Assembly (NCBI GenBank): GCA_017861355.1
Contig: JAGFXQ010000141.1
Span: forward strand, 1 to 8,437
Direction of reading: 5' to 3'
From: Bacillota bacterium
GTDB lineage: Bacteria > Bacillota > Clostridia > Lachnospirales > Lachnospiraceae
DNA: 8,437 nt
The notes beneath the pieces were generated by a model that worked only from the letters and a program-made list of their open reading frames with translations, was not told the origin of the DNA and made no database searches. Below are positions 1 through 5,493 of this stretch, piece by piece; positions within the stretch are counted from its first letter, which is position 1, and each line of letters starts with the position of its first letter. The position numbers and the translations under genes were made by a program.

Positions 1-215
1 TTGCTACATGTGGTTATGACCTCGAATATGGTATAAGTCCTTTTGAAGATGGAATTAAACGATTTTGCGAGCACTTTAAAATTAAGTATATTGGGAAGGC
101 TGCTGTACAGAGAAATGCAGGCGATGATGTAGATAAATTTGAAACGGAAGATTCAAAGAAAATAGCTGTTGATTTTGCTGAAAAGGTAATCAGTTGTTGC
201 ACAAAAGAAGCATAA
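1..215 (+). CDS. Flavodoxin-type / NAD(P)H-dependent oxidoreductase, C-terminal fragment
   Basis: This is a partial gene running off the left edge. The open frame begins at base 3 and ends at TAA 213-215, giving the last 70 residues. The sequence starts ATCGYDLEYGISPFEDGIKR and continues with an FCEH motif, a KYIGKA strand and a final amphipathic helix (DSKKIAVDFAEKVI). This matches my knowledge of the C-terminus of multimeric flavodoxin-fold proteins (flavodoxin_2/FMN reductase class), in which a TCGYD-type strand leads into helix, strand and terminal helix. Such proteins bind FMN and reduce small substrates using NAD(P)H. The FMN-binding N-terminus is outside the window, so substrate and cofactor cannot be judged. 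No T-rich terminator follows directly. The antisense frame here is a shadow. The family call is moderately confident; no specific enzyme name is justified. Confidence 0.6.
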   Translation, partial: ATCGYDLEYGISPFEDGIKRFCEHFKIKYIGKAAVQRNAGDDVDKFETEDSKKIAVDFAEKVISCCTKEA

Positions 216-226
216 TACGAAGTTCA

Positions 227-280
227 ACAAATTCCAATTTGTAAAGCTAAGTTGCTTCGCGTTCTTTAACCTGACGCGAA
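227..280. repeat. Two small stem-loops after the reductase gene
   Basis: Two perfect inverted repeats lie just past the reductase stop. The first pairs 227-232 with 237-242 (ACAAAT/ATTTGT, 4-nt loop). The second pairs 256-262 with 274-280 (TTCGCGT/ACGCGAA, 11-nt loop). Neither is followed by a T-run on either strand, so they are poor intrinsic terminators, though they may shape or protect the 3' end of the transcript. The rest of 216-330 is AT-rich and holds no gene that I can see. Confidence 0.4.
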
Positions 281-330
281 CTAAATAAAAGATTCAATCT
301 AGTAGATCAAAATTTATTCTCTGTTACAAT

Positions 331-539
331 TGATCGATACAATACCTTCTGCGTAAGGCTGTATCTTTGTAGGTGAGCTTGCAAATGAATTTCGTTACGG
401 CTGACGACGAGTGTAATTGTACGCAGGAAGAATGACATATGTCTATATATCAATTCTTCTGTGAACAATTAAGCTTGGTGTCAGAGATCCGAAATCTCAT
501 GCAAGTCACCTGCGAAGATACAGCCTTACACAGCGATCA
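331..539. repeat. Large rod-like palindrome (possible structured RNA or MITE-like element)
   Basis: This block folds back on itself over almost its full length. The outer arms TGATCG (331-336) and CGATCA (534-539) pair. After a one-sided 12-nt loop (337-348) the stem restarts at 349-351 with 531-533. Bases 353-376 then pair with 506-529 as 24 consecutive pairs including two G-U. The stem continues, with small bulges, through 378-394 with 490-505, 401-411 with 474-484, and an apical hairpin 415-440/445-470 with loop 441-444. The largest symmetric interior loop is about 6 by 5 nt (395-400 and 485-489). A -10-like TACAAT (338-343) sits 6-7 nt before the foot of the stem on the + strand, hinting at a self-contained + strand transcript starting near 350. 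It could be a 6S-like regulatory RNA, a miniature inverted-repeat element, or a roadblock between convergent genes. I do not recognise a known family. Confidence 0.55.
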
Positions 540-558
540 TAGTCCAATCATTTTTCTG

Positions 559-2109
559 TTATTTCCTTGTGGTCCACTTACTACAATCCCATACTTTGTT
601 TGCTACGTCTTCATAGAATTCAGGTTCGTGGCAGATGAGGAGGATGCTTCCCTTGAAGGCTTTCAGAGCGCGTTTCAATTCTTCCTTCGCATCTACATCG
701 AGATGATTAGTAGGCTCGTCGAGAAGAAGAATATTAGTCTCACGATTAATCAGCTTACAGAGACGGACTTTCGCCTGCTCACCACCGCTCAAGACTCTTA
801 CCTGACTCTCAATATGCTTAGTTGTAAGGCCACATTTGGCAAGAGCGGAGCGAATCTCATATTGGGTATAGCCCGGGTATTCCTTCCACAACTCCTCAAG
901 GCAGGTATTAGTGCTTGGTGCCATTTCCTGTTCAAAGTAACCGATACTTAAATAATCACCGAGGGTTACGGTACCGCTGAGAGCTGGAATTAATCCCAGA
1001 ATACTCTTTAGCAGAGTTGTCTTACCAATACCATTGGCACCAACGAGTACAATCTTATCGCCTCGCTCCATGGAAAGAGTCAGAGGAGAGGAGAGAGGCT
1101 CTTCATATCCAATGACCAGATCCTCAGTCTGAAAGATATATCTGCCGGCAGCACGGGCTTCCTTGAAGTTGAATTCCGGCTTTGGCTTATCTTTTGCTAA
1201 CTCTATGACATCCATCTTGTCTAGCTTCTTTTGACGTGACATGGCCATGTTACGGGTAGAGACTCTGGCCTTATTGCGGGCAACAAAGTCCTCCAGCTCT
1301 TCGATTTCCTTCTGTTGACGGTTGTAAGCCGACTCAAGCTGCTTCTTCTTCATCTCATATACTTCTAAGAATTTGTCATAATTACCGACATAGCGGCTCA
1401 ACGCCTGGTTCTCCATATGATAGATGATATTTATAACACTGTTCAGGAAGGGAATATCATGGGAGATCAGGATAAAAGCATTCTCATATTCATTCAGATA
1501 GCGCTTCAGCCATTCGATATGCTGTACATCAAGATAATTCGTCGGCTCATCCAATAATAAGATGTCGGGCTTCTCGAGTAACAGCTTCGCGAGCAGCAGC
1601 TTCGTTCTCTGCCCGCCGCTCAAGTCAGCGACGTCATTATCAAGGCCGATATCATCCAGTCCCAGAGCATGCGCAATCTCTTCAACTTTATTATCGATGA
1701 TATAGAAATCATGCATCGCCAATAACTCTTGGATGGTACCAAGCTCTTCGATCATATCATTTAAAGTATCACCGTCTGCATCACCCATGGTGTCGCAGAT
1801 CTGGTTCATCTTATCCTCTAATTCAAATAAATAGGAGAAGGCCGATTGTAATACGCTGCGAAGCGTCATGCCACGTTCCAGGACTGCATGCTGATCAAGA
1901 TATCCGACATGAACATGCTTGGACCATTCCACCTTCCCTTCGTCCGGCATAAGCTTACCTGTGACGATATTCATAAACGTGGATTTACCTTCTCCGTTGG
2001 CACCGATTAATCCGATATGCTCCCCTTTGAGGAGACGGAAAGATACATCATGGAAGATAGCACGATCGCCAAAACCATGACTTAAATTAGCTACATTTAA
2101 AATACTCAT
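559..2109 (-). CDS. ABC-F family ATPase (translation factor / ribosome protection type)
   Basis: This 516-residue protein has two fused ATP-binding cassettes and no membrane segment, the ABC-F plan. ABC-F proteins bind the ribosomal E site; some tune translation (EttA, YkpA, YbiT types) and others dislodge antibiotics. Cassette 1 has Walker A GANGEGKST (36-44), signature LSGGQ, Walker B LLLDEPTNYLD and switch ISHD. Next comes a charged helical linker of about 80 residues, rich in K, R and E, the P-site tRNA interaction motif region. Cassette 2 has GANGIGKTT, LSGGEQ, LLLDEPTNHLD and a CHE switch in place of the usual SHD. Both catalytic glutamates (DEPTN) are present. Start ATG 2107-2109 fits the conserved MSILNV opening, but the nearest Shine-Dalgarno-like AGAAAGG (2129-2123) is 13 nt away. 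The leader looks regulated. Length and motifs suit the YkpA/YbiT-like branch; whether it confers drug resistance cannot be told from sequence. Confidence 0.93.
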   Translation of the reverse strand: MSILNVANLSHGFGDRAIFHDVSFRLLKGEHIGLIGANGEGKSTFMNIVTGKLMPDEGKVEWSKHVHVGYLDQHAVLERGMTLRSVLQSAFSYLFELEDKMNQICDTMGDADGDTLNDMIEELGTIQELLAMHDFYIIDNKVEEIAHALGLDDIGLDNDVADLSGGQRTKLLLAKLLLEKPDILLLDEPTNYLDVQHIEWLKRYLNEYENAFILISHDIPFLNSVINIIYHMENQALSRYVGNYDKFLEVYEMKKKQLESAYNRQQKEIEELEDFVARNKARVSTRNMAMSRQKKLDKMDVIELAKDKPKPEFNFKEARAAGRYIFQTEDLVIGYEEPLSSPLTLSMERGDKIVLVGANGIGKTTLLKSILGLIPALSGTVTLGDYLSIGYFEQEMAPSTNTCLEELWKEYPGYTQYEIRSALAKCGLTTKHIESQVRVLSGGEQAKVRLCKLINRETNILLLDEPTNHLDVDAKEELKRALKAFKGSILLICHEPEFYEDVANKVWDCSKWTTRK

Positions 2110-2127
2110 TATAATTACCAGGCCTTT

Positions 2128-2201
2128 CTAAAACCTGCAAACTTTAAACGGGAAAATCAAGAATGTTCTCGCCCGGCAGGTACAATATTTACGAGGTTTA
2201 G
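2128..2201 (-). promoter_or_regulatory. Candidate attenuator structure in the ABC-F leader
   Basis: In the minus-strand RNA, ACCUGC (2181-2176) pairs with GCAGGU (2138-2133), enclosing a hairpin in which CGGG (2175-2172) pairs with CCCG (2152-2149) and CGAGA (2171-2167) pairs with UCUUG (2162-2158) around the loop ACAU. The 3' strand of the outer stem runs on as UUUUAG, a short U-tract. The same 3' segment (2138-2128) can instead pair with an upstream CUAAACCU (2201-2194), with one bulged base. The two pairings exclude each other. The G-U pair in the inner stem works only on this strand, consistent with a role in this RNA. There is no long U-run, so termination strength is uncertain. Confidence 0.4.
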
Positions 2202-2207
2202 TTTCAT
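2157..2207 (-). CDS. Possible 16-codon upstream ORF in the ABC-F leader
   Basis: On the minus strand an ATG at 2207-2205 opens a short frame, MKLNLVNIVPAGREHS, ending at TGA 2159-2157. It lies wholly inside the transcribed leader of the ABC-F gene and begins about 16 nt after the predicted transcription start. It is preceded by a weak purine-rich AGAAAG with almost no spacer, so translation would be inefficient by ordinary rules. Its codons overlap the 5' halves of the leader stems, and its stop falls within the inner hairpin. This arrangement is known for ribosome-mediated attenuation of antibiotic-resistance ABC-F genes. A chance ORF of this length is quite possible. Confidence 0.35.
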   Translation of the reverse strand: MKLNLVNIVPAGREHS

Positions 2208-2229
2208 CTTTCTGACACTACGATTCACT

Positions 2230-2258
2230 ATTTTACACGATAATTGAAAAAAATACAA
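2230..2258 (-). promoter_or_regulatory. Sigma-A-like promoter for the ABC-F gene
   Basis: On the minus strand TTGTAT (2258-2253) and TAAAAT (2235-2230) are separated by 17 nt, placing the start near 2223 and giving a leader of about 115 nt. The spacing is ideal; the -35 matches 4 of 6 consensus bases and the -10 matches 5 of 6. Confidence 0.5.
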
Positions 2259-2280
2259 TTCGAAGATTCATCAATTGTAT
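2253..2280. repeat. Inverted repeat holding both divergent -35 boxes
   Basis: ATACAATT (2253-2260) and AATTGTAT (2273-2280) form a perfect 8-bp inverted repeat with a 12-nt centre. The minus-strand -35 of the ABC-F promoter lies in the left arm and the plus-strand -35 of the pilT-like promoter in the right arm. A symmetric protein-binding site is possible, but the symmetry may simply reflect two identical -35 hexamers. Confidence 0.45.
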
Positions 2281-2303
2281 ATTACTGCAAAATGTGTTAA
2301 AAT
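2275..2303 (+). promoter_or_regulatory. Sigma-A-like promoter for the PilT-like gene
   Basis: TTGTAT (2275-2280) and TAAAAT (2298-2303) are spaced by 17 nt, and a TGTG lies just upstream of the -10, giving an extended look. The start would be near 2310, leaving a leader of about 88 nt. A second candidate, TTTACA (2232-2237) with TACAAT (2254-2259) and a 16-nt spacer, overlaps the divergent ABC-F promoter. Either could be used. Confidence 0.45.
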
Positions 2304-2397
2304 TCCAATACAACCAATTATATAGAAGATATGTTCTTATACTGCTGAATAGAAAGTGATATTTATCTAAGATAATAATAGTAATAAGGGGATTAGT

Positions 2398-3480
2398 ATG
2401 AAACAACTGATGAATGATCTATTATTGGATGCACAGAAGAGGAGAGCATCTGATTTGCACCTGACAGTAGGGGTGCCACCAAAATGTAGAATAAATGGTG
2501 AACTGGTTAATATGGAATATGAGGTGATGATGCCGCCTGTTATGGAATCGCTGGTTATGGCAGTTGTACCTCAGAGATTGGTGGACACTTTAAATATCAA
2601 TGGAGAAGTTGATTTTTCTTATGCGATTAAAAATGTCGGAAGATTCCGCGTAAATGTGTTCAAACAGCGTGGTTCCTATGCCATGGTTATTCGTATTATT
2701 TACACTGAGATCCCTACTCCACAGGAACTTGGCATACCGGAGTCGGTTGTAGAATTGACCAAGAAGAAGAGAGGCTTAGTGCTGGTATCAGGACCGGCAG
2801 GCAGTGGTAGGTCTACCACGCTCGCTTCCCTGATTAATGTGATAAATACAAACTATAATAGACACATTATTACATTGGAGGACCCAATTGAATACCTCCA
2901 CCGTCATAATAAATCCATCGTTAATCAGAGAGAAATCGGTACCGACTCGATGTCCTATGCAAATTCTCTTCGAGTTATTCTAAGGGAGGATCCGGATGTT
3001 ATTCTGATTGGTGAGATGAGGGATTACGAGACAATGCAGATTGCCATATCAGCGGCAGAGATGGGACATCTGGTATTCTCTTCCCTTCATACCTTGGGAG
3101 CAGTGAACACCGTGAATCGTATTCTTGATGTATTTCCTGTTCAGAATCAACAGCAGGTCAGAGTACAGCTTGCTTCTATTCTAGAGGGTGTGATATCTCA
3201 GCAGCTAATTCCGGCATCCGATGGAAGTGGTCGCGTAGCTGCATTTGAAGTCTTACTATCGAACCCTGCCATCCGCAGTCTGATCCGAGAAGGTAAGATC
3301 AATCAGATTGAGTCTTACCTGCAATCGAGTAAGAAGACAGGAATGAAAACGATGGACGATGCGATCTATGAATTATATCTGTTCGGTAGGATTACTAAGG
3401 AACAAGCTTTGTCCTTCTCCTTTGATGTCCCTGCGATGGAAAAACGATTATTCTACTTTGTAAAGGATGATAATCTGTAA
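2398..3480 (+). CDS. PilT-family type IV pilus ATPase (Walker A lysine replaced by arginine)
   Basis: This 360-residue protein matches the length and plan of PilT, the hexameric cytoplasmic ATPase that powers pilus retraction. An N-terminal PAS-like domain (about 1-105, with the typical ASDLHL and RINGEL) is followed by a RecA-like core. Walker A reads GPAGSGRST (132-140), with arginine 138 (codon AGG, 2809-2811) where lysine is nearly invariant. The Asp box is TLEDPIEY (D162), Walker B is DVILIGEMRD (D200, E206), and the His box is SSLHT (H231). AIRSLIREGK (291-300) matches the AIRNLIREGK motif that marks retraction ATPases from assembly ones. ATG 2398 has AAGGGGA 5 nt upstream. No other pilus genes lie in the window, so its machine must be encoded elsewhere. 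I give no symbol because the Walker A change leaves normal PilT function open. Confidence 0.9.
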   Translation: MKQLMNDLLLDAQKRRASDLHLTVGVPPKCRINGELVNMEYEVMMPPVMESLVMAVVPQRLVDTLNINGEVDFSYAIKNVGRFRVNVFKQRGSYAMVIRIIYTEIPTPQELGIPESVVELTKKKRGLVLVSGPAGSGRSTTLASLINVINTNYNRHIITLEDPIEYLHRHNKSIVNQREIGTDSMSYANSLRVILREDPDVILIGEMRDYETMQIAISAAEMGHLVFSSLHTLGAVNTVNRILDVFPVQNQQQVRVQLASILEGVISQQLIPASDGSGRVAAFEVLLSNPAIRSLIREGKINQIESYLQSSKKTGMKTMDDAIYELYLFGRITKEQALSFSFDVPAMEKRLFYFVKDDNL

Positions 3481-3591
3481 CAAAGCTCCGGATTACGTCC
3501 TTAGAAAGCAAGCTGGCCTGAATAGTTATTTAAGTTACGAAACAGGCGTATTCACACTGGATATATTCGACACATAATGATACAATAAAGC

Positions 3592-3687
3592 GTAGGTGAG
3601 CAGTGCGAGAACAGCACTCGCACGACAAGCCTGCTTGATCGGATGCGATCGGAGCTGATGATCATGAATACGATTTTTATTCATGAT
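3592..3687 (+). repeat. Array of three stem-loops before the gtrA-like gene
   Basis: Three hairpins stand in a row in the 254-nt gap after the PilT-like gene. First, GTGCGAG (3603-3609) pairs with CTCGCAC (3617-3623), extended by AGCA (3599-3602) with TGCT (3632-3635). Second, GATCG (3637-3641) pairs with CGATC (3646-3650) around a 4-nt loop. Third, ATCATGAATA (3661-3670) pairs perfectly with TATTCATGAT (3678-3687). None is followed by a T-run, so these are not classic terminators. A TACAAT (3581-3586) lies just upstream. They could form a small RNA or regulatory region; I do not recognise a riboswitch class. Confidence 0.45.
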
Positions 3688-3692
3688 ATAAT
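3684..3692 (+). promoter_or_regulatory. Extended -10 promoter for the gtrA-like gene
   Basis: TGATATAAT (3684-3692) is a perfect extended -10 (TG, one base, TATAAT). There is no good -35 at 16-18 nt, which extended -10 promoters can do without. Transcription would start near 3699, about 48 nt before the ATG. The element overlaps the 3' arm of the third stem-loop. Confidence 0.5.
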
Positions 3693-3746
3693 CTTAGGAA
3701 AAGCTATTCGAACTGTGAAATAGAAAGGAACAAATTGGAGACCTTG

Positions 3747-4154
3747 ATGACCCGACTAATCAAAAAGGTGGTCAATCGCGAGACAATTGCTTATATTATT
3801 GCAGGAGTTTTGACCACCATTGTTAATTTTATCAGCTATGAAGGATTATATCGACTTGGAATCCCGAACCTTACAGCAAATGCTATTGCTTGGGTTATCG
3901 CGGTAACCTTCGCGTATATCGTCAATAAGAAACAGGTGTTTTTATCCAAAAGTGAGACAGTAACAGAGGAAGCAACCAAACTATCCAAGTTCTTTGGAGC
4001 AAGACTGATCACCTTAGTGGTAGAACAGATTGGTATGTTTGTGTTTATTGATGTGTTAGGCTTCTATCGACTTCTGGTGAAGGCTGCGATCGCGGTGATT
4101 GTAATCATATTGAATTACCTGTTCAGTAAAATATTTGTATTCAATCAGAAATAG
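3747..4154 (+). CDS. GtrA-like four-helix membrane protein
   Basis: This 135-residue protein is small and very hydrophobic, with four predicted membrane segments at about 14-35, 43-65, 83-104 and 110-132. The family signatures are visible: a second helix ending AYIVNKKQVF and a final helix ending NYLFSKIFVF, each closing with an aromatic residue after basic ones. GtrA-like proteins are thought to help move lipid-linked sugars across the membrane for cell-surface glycan modification; the substrate here cannot be inferred, and no glycosyltransferase gene lies beside it. I chose ATG 3747, with GGAG 6 nt upstream. An in-frame TTG at 3735 with AAGGA 5 nt upstream would add four residues and is a real alternative. 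The gene appears to have its own promoter and is followed by a long hairpin. Confidence 0.85.
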   Translation: MTRLIKKVVNRETIAYIIAGVLTTIVNFISYEGLYRLGIPNLTANAIAWVIAVTFAYIVNKKQVFLSKSETVTEEATKLSKFFGARLITLVVEQIGMFVFIDVLGFYRLLVKAAIAVIVIILNYLFSKIFVFNQK

Positions 4155-4182
4155 TAAATAATGAGATAGAAAATAATACTTG

Positions 4183-4227
4183 GGCTGCCGTAAATTACAT
4201 GGATACATAATGTATTTTACGACAGCC
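4183..4227 (+). terminator. Long hairpin between gtrA-like and rlmI-like genes (weak terminator)
   Basis: Bases 4183-4200 pair with 4210-4227 in an 18-position stem with two mismatches (4188/4222 and 4195/4215) and a 9-nt loop. It sits 28 nt after the gtrA-like stop, the usual place for a terminator, but the sequence after it (TGTCAAATGTT) lacks a U-tract. It may be a weak or factor-assisted terminator, a processing or stability hairpin in a longer transcript, or a small palindromic repeat. Confidence 0.45.
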
Positions 4228-4273
4228 TGTCAAATGTTAATCATAGTGATCATGTTGATCAATGGAGGTAATA

Positions 4274-5482
4274 ATGAAGCAGGAAAAAGCAATTGTAAAG
4301 ATAAGAAAAGGAGAAGGAAGAACATTAAAAAATGGTGGTCTCTGGATCTACGATAATGAGATTGATCAGATTACGGGTGAATACAGTAATGGGGACCTGG
4401 TAGTTGTGCATGACTTTGATGATTTTTACCTTGGTTGTGGATATATTAATACCAATTCTAAGATAACGGTTCGTATCATGTCCCGAACGAAGGGTCAGGA
4501 GATTGATCATGAATTCCTTACAATGAGAGTAAAGACAGCTTGGGAATATCGCAAAACAACGGTGGATACGGATAGCTGCCGAATTATCTTCGGTGAAGCG
4601 GATTTCCTGCCTGGTATTGTTATCGACAAATTCTCAGATGTATTAGTAGTACAATCTCTGGCACTGGGGATAGACCGGATGAAGCTGGAGCTATTAGAGA
4701 TCTTACAGGAGTTACTGAAGCAGGATGGAATCACAATCCGTGGTATCTATGAGCGAAGCGATGCTAAAGTAAGACTGAATGAGGGGATGGAACGAATCAA
4801 AGGCTTTATCGGTGAGCCCTTTGACACAAAAGTACAGATTGTTGAGAATGGTGTGAAATATCTGGTGGATGTAGCCGAAGGTCAGAAAACAGGCTTCTTC
4901 CTGGATCAGAAGTACAACCGGGCTGCAATTGCAGGACTTTGCAAAGGAGCAAGAGTACTGGATTGCTTTACGCATACCGGATCATTTGCCCTGAACGCAG
5001 GCCTTGGCGGAGCAAGAGAAGTAATCGGAGTGGATGCTTCCGAGCTTGGAGTACAACAGGCAACAGAGAATGCGGCGCTTAATGGATTATCGGACCGGGT
5101 AAAGTTCATTACAGCAGATGTTTTTGACCTCCTGCCGGAATATGAGAAGAAGGGCGAGCAGTTTGATGTTGTAATTCTGGATCCGCCTGCCTTTACAAAA
5201 TCAAAGAATTCGGTGAAGAATGCGATCAAGGGTTATCGTGAGATTAATCTTCGCGCGATGAAGCTGATTAAGGATGGTGGTTATCTCGCTACCTGCTCCT
5301 GTTCCCATTTTATGACGCCGGACCTTTTTGCAGAAACCATCGGACAGGCTGCGAAGAATGTAAAGAAGCGTATCCGTCAAGTAGAATATCGTACTCAGGC
5401 ACCGGATCATCCGATTCTATGGGCAGCTGATGAATCCTACTATCTGAAGTTCTTCATCTTTCAGGTAGTGAATGAGAAATAG
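4274..5482 (+). CDS. RlmI-like class I SAM-dependent 23S rRNA (cytosine-5) methyltransferase
   Basis: This 402-residue protein is close in length to E. coli RlmI (396), which makes m5C1962 in 23S rRNA. An N-terminal PUA-like RNA-binding domain (about 4-75, opening with AIVKIRKGEGR) precedes an RlmI/RlmK-type catalytic region. The family mark GFFLDQKYNR is at 207-216. SAM motif I is LDCFTHTGSFALNA (229-242), followed by an acidic ribose-binding VIGVDAS. Motif IV is DPPAF (303-307). The TCSCSH motif (340-345) supplies cysteines 341 and 343 as candidate nucleophiles. I chose ATG 4274 because GGAGG (4264-4268) lies 5 nt upstream; the in-frame ATG at 4262 overlaps that site and is unlikely. folC follows after 11 nt, suggesting co-transcription. 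The exact target base is inferred from the family. Confidence 0.9.
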   Translation: MKQEKAIVKIRKGEGRTLKNGGLWIYDNEIDQITGEYSNGDLVVVHDFDDFYLGCGYINTNSKITVRIMSRTKGQEIDHEFLTMRVKTAWEYRKTTVDTDSCRIIFGEADFLPGIVIDKFSDVLVVQSLALGIDRMKLELLEILQELLKQDGITIRGIYERSDAKVRLNEGMERIKGFIGEPFDTKVQIVENGVKYLVDVAEGQKTGFFLDQKYNRAAIAGLCKGARVLDCFTHTGSFALNAGLGGAREVIGVDASELGVQQATENAALNGLSDRVKFITADVFDLLPEYEKKGEQFDVVILDPPAFTKSKNSVKNAIKGYREINLRAMKLIKDGGYLATCSCSHFMTPDLFAETIGQAAKNVKKRIRQVEYRTQAPDHPILWAADESYYLKFFIFQVVNEK

Positions 5483-5493
5483 AAGGGAAGCCT

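Noticed and set aside
331..539. SRP RNA, tmRNA or a known riboswitch in the palindrome
   Set aside because: I could not find the SRP GGAA/AGCA apical motif, a tmRNA tRNA-like end, or conserved cores of the riboswitch classes I know.
439..951. Open frame of 170 codons on the + strand
   Set aside because: Most of it is antisense to the well-supported ABC-F gene and the rest lies in the palindrome; no recognisable domain and no good ribosome binding site.
3735..3746. TTG start for the gtrA-like gene
   Set aside because: AAGGA at 5 nt makes it possible, but ATG 3747 with GGAG at 6 nt is the more likely start; noted as an alternative.
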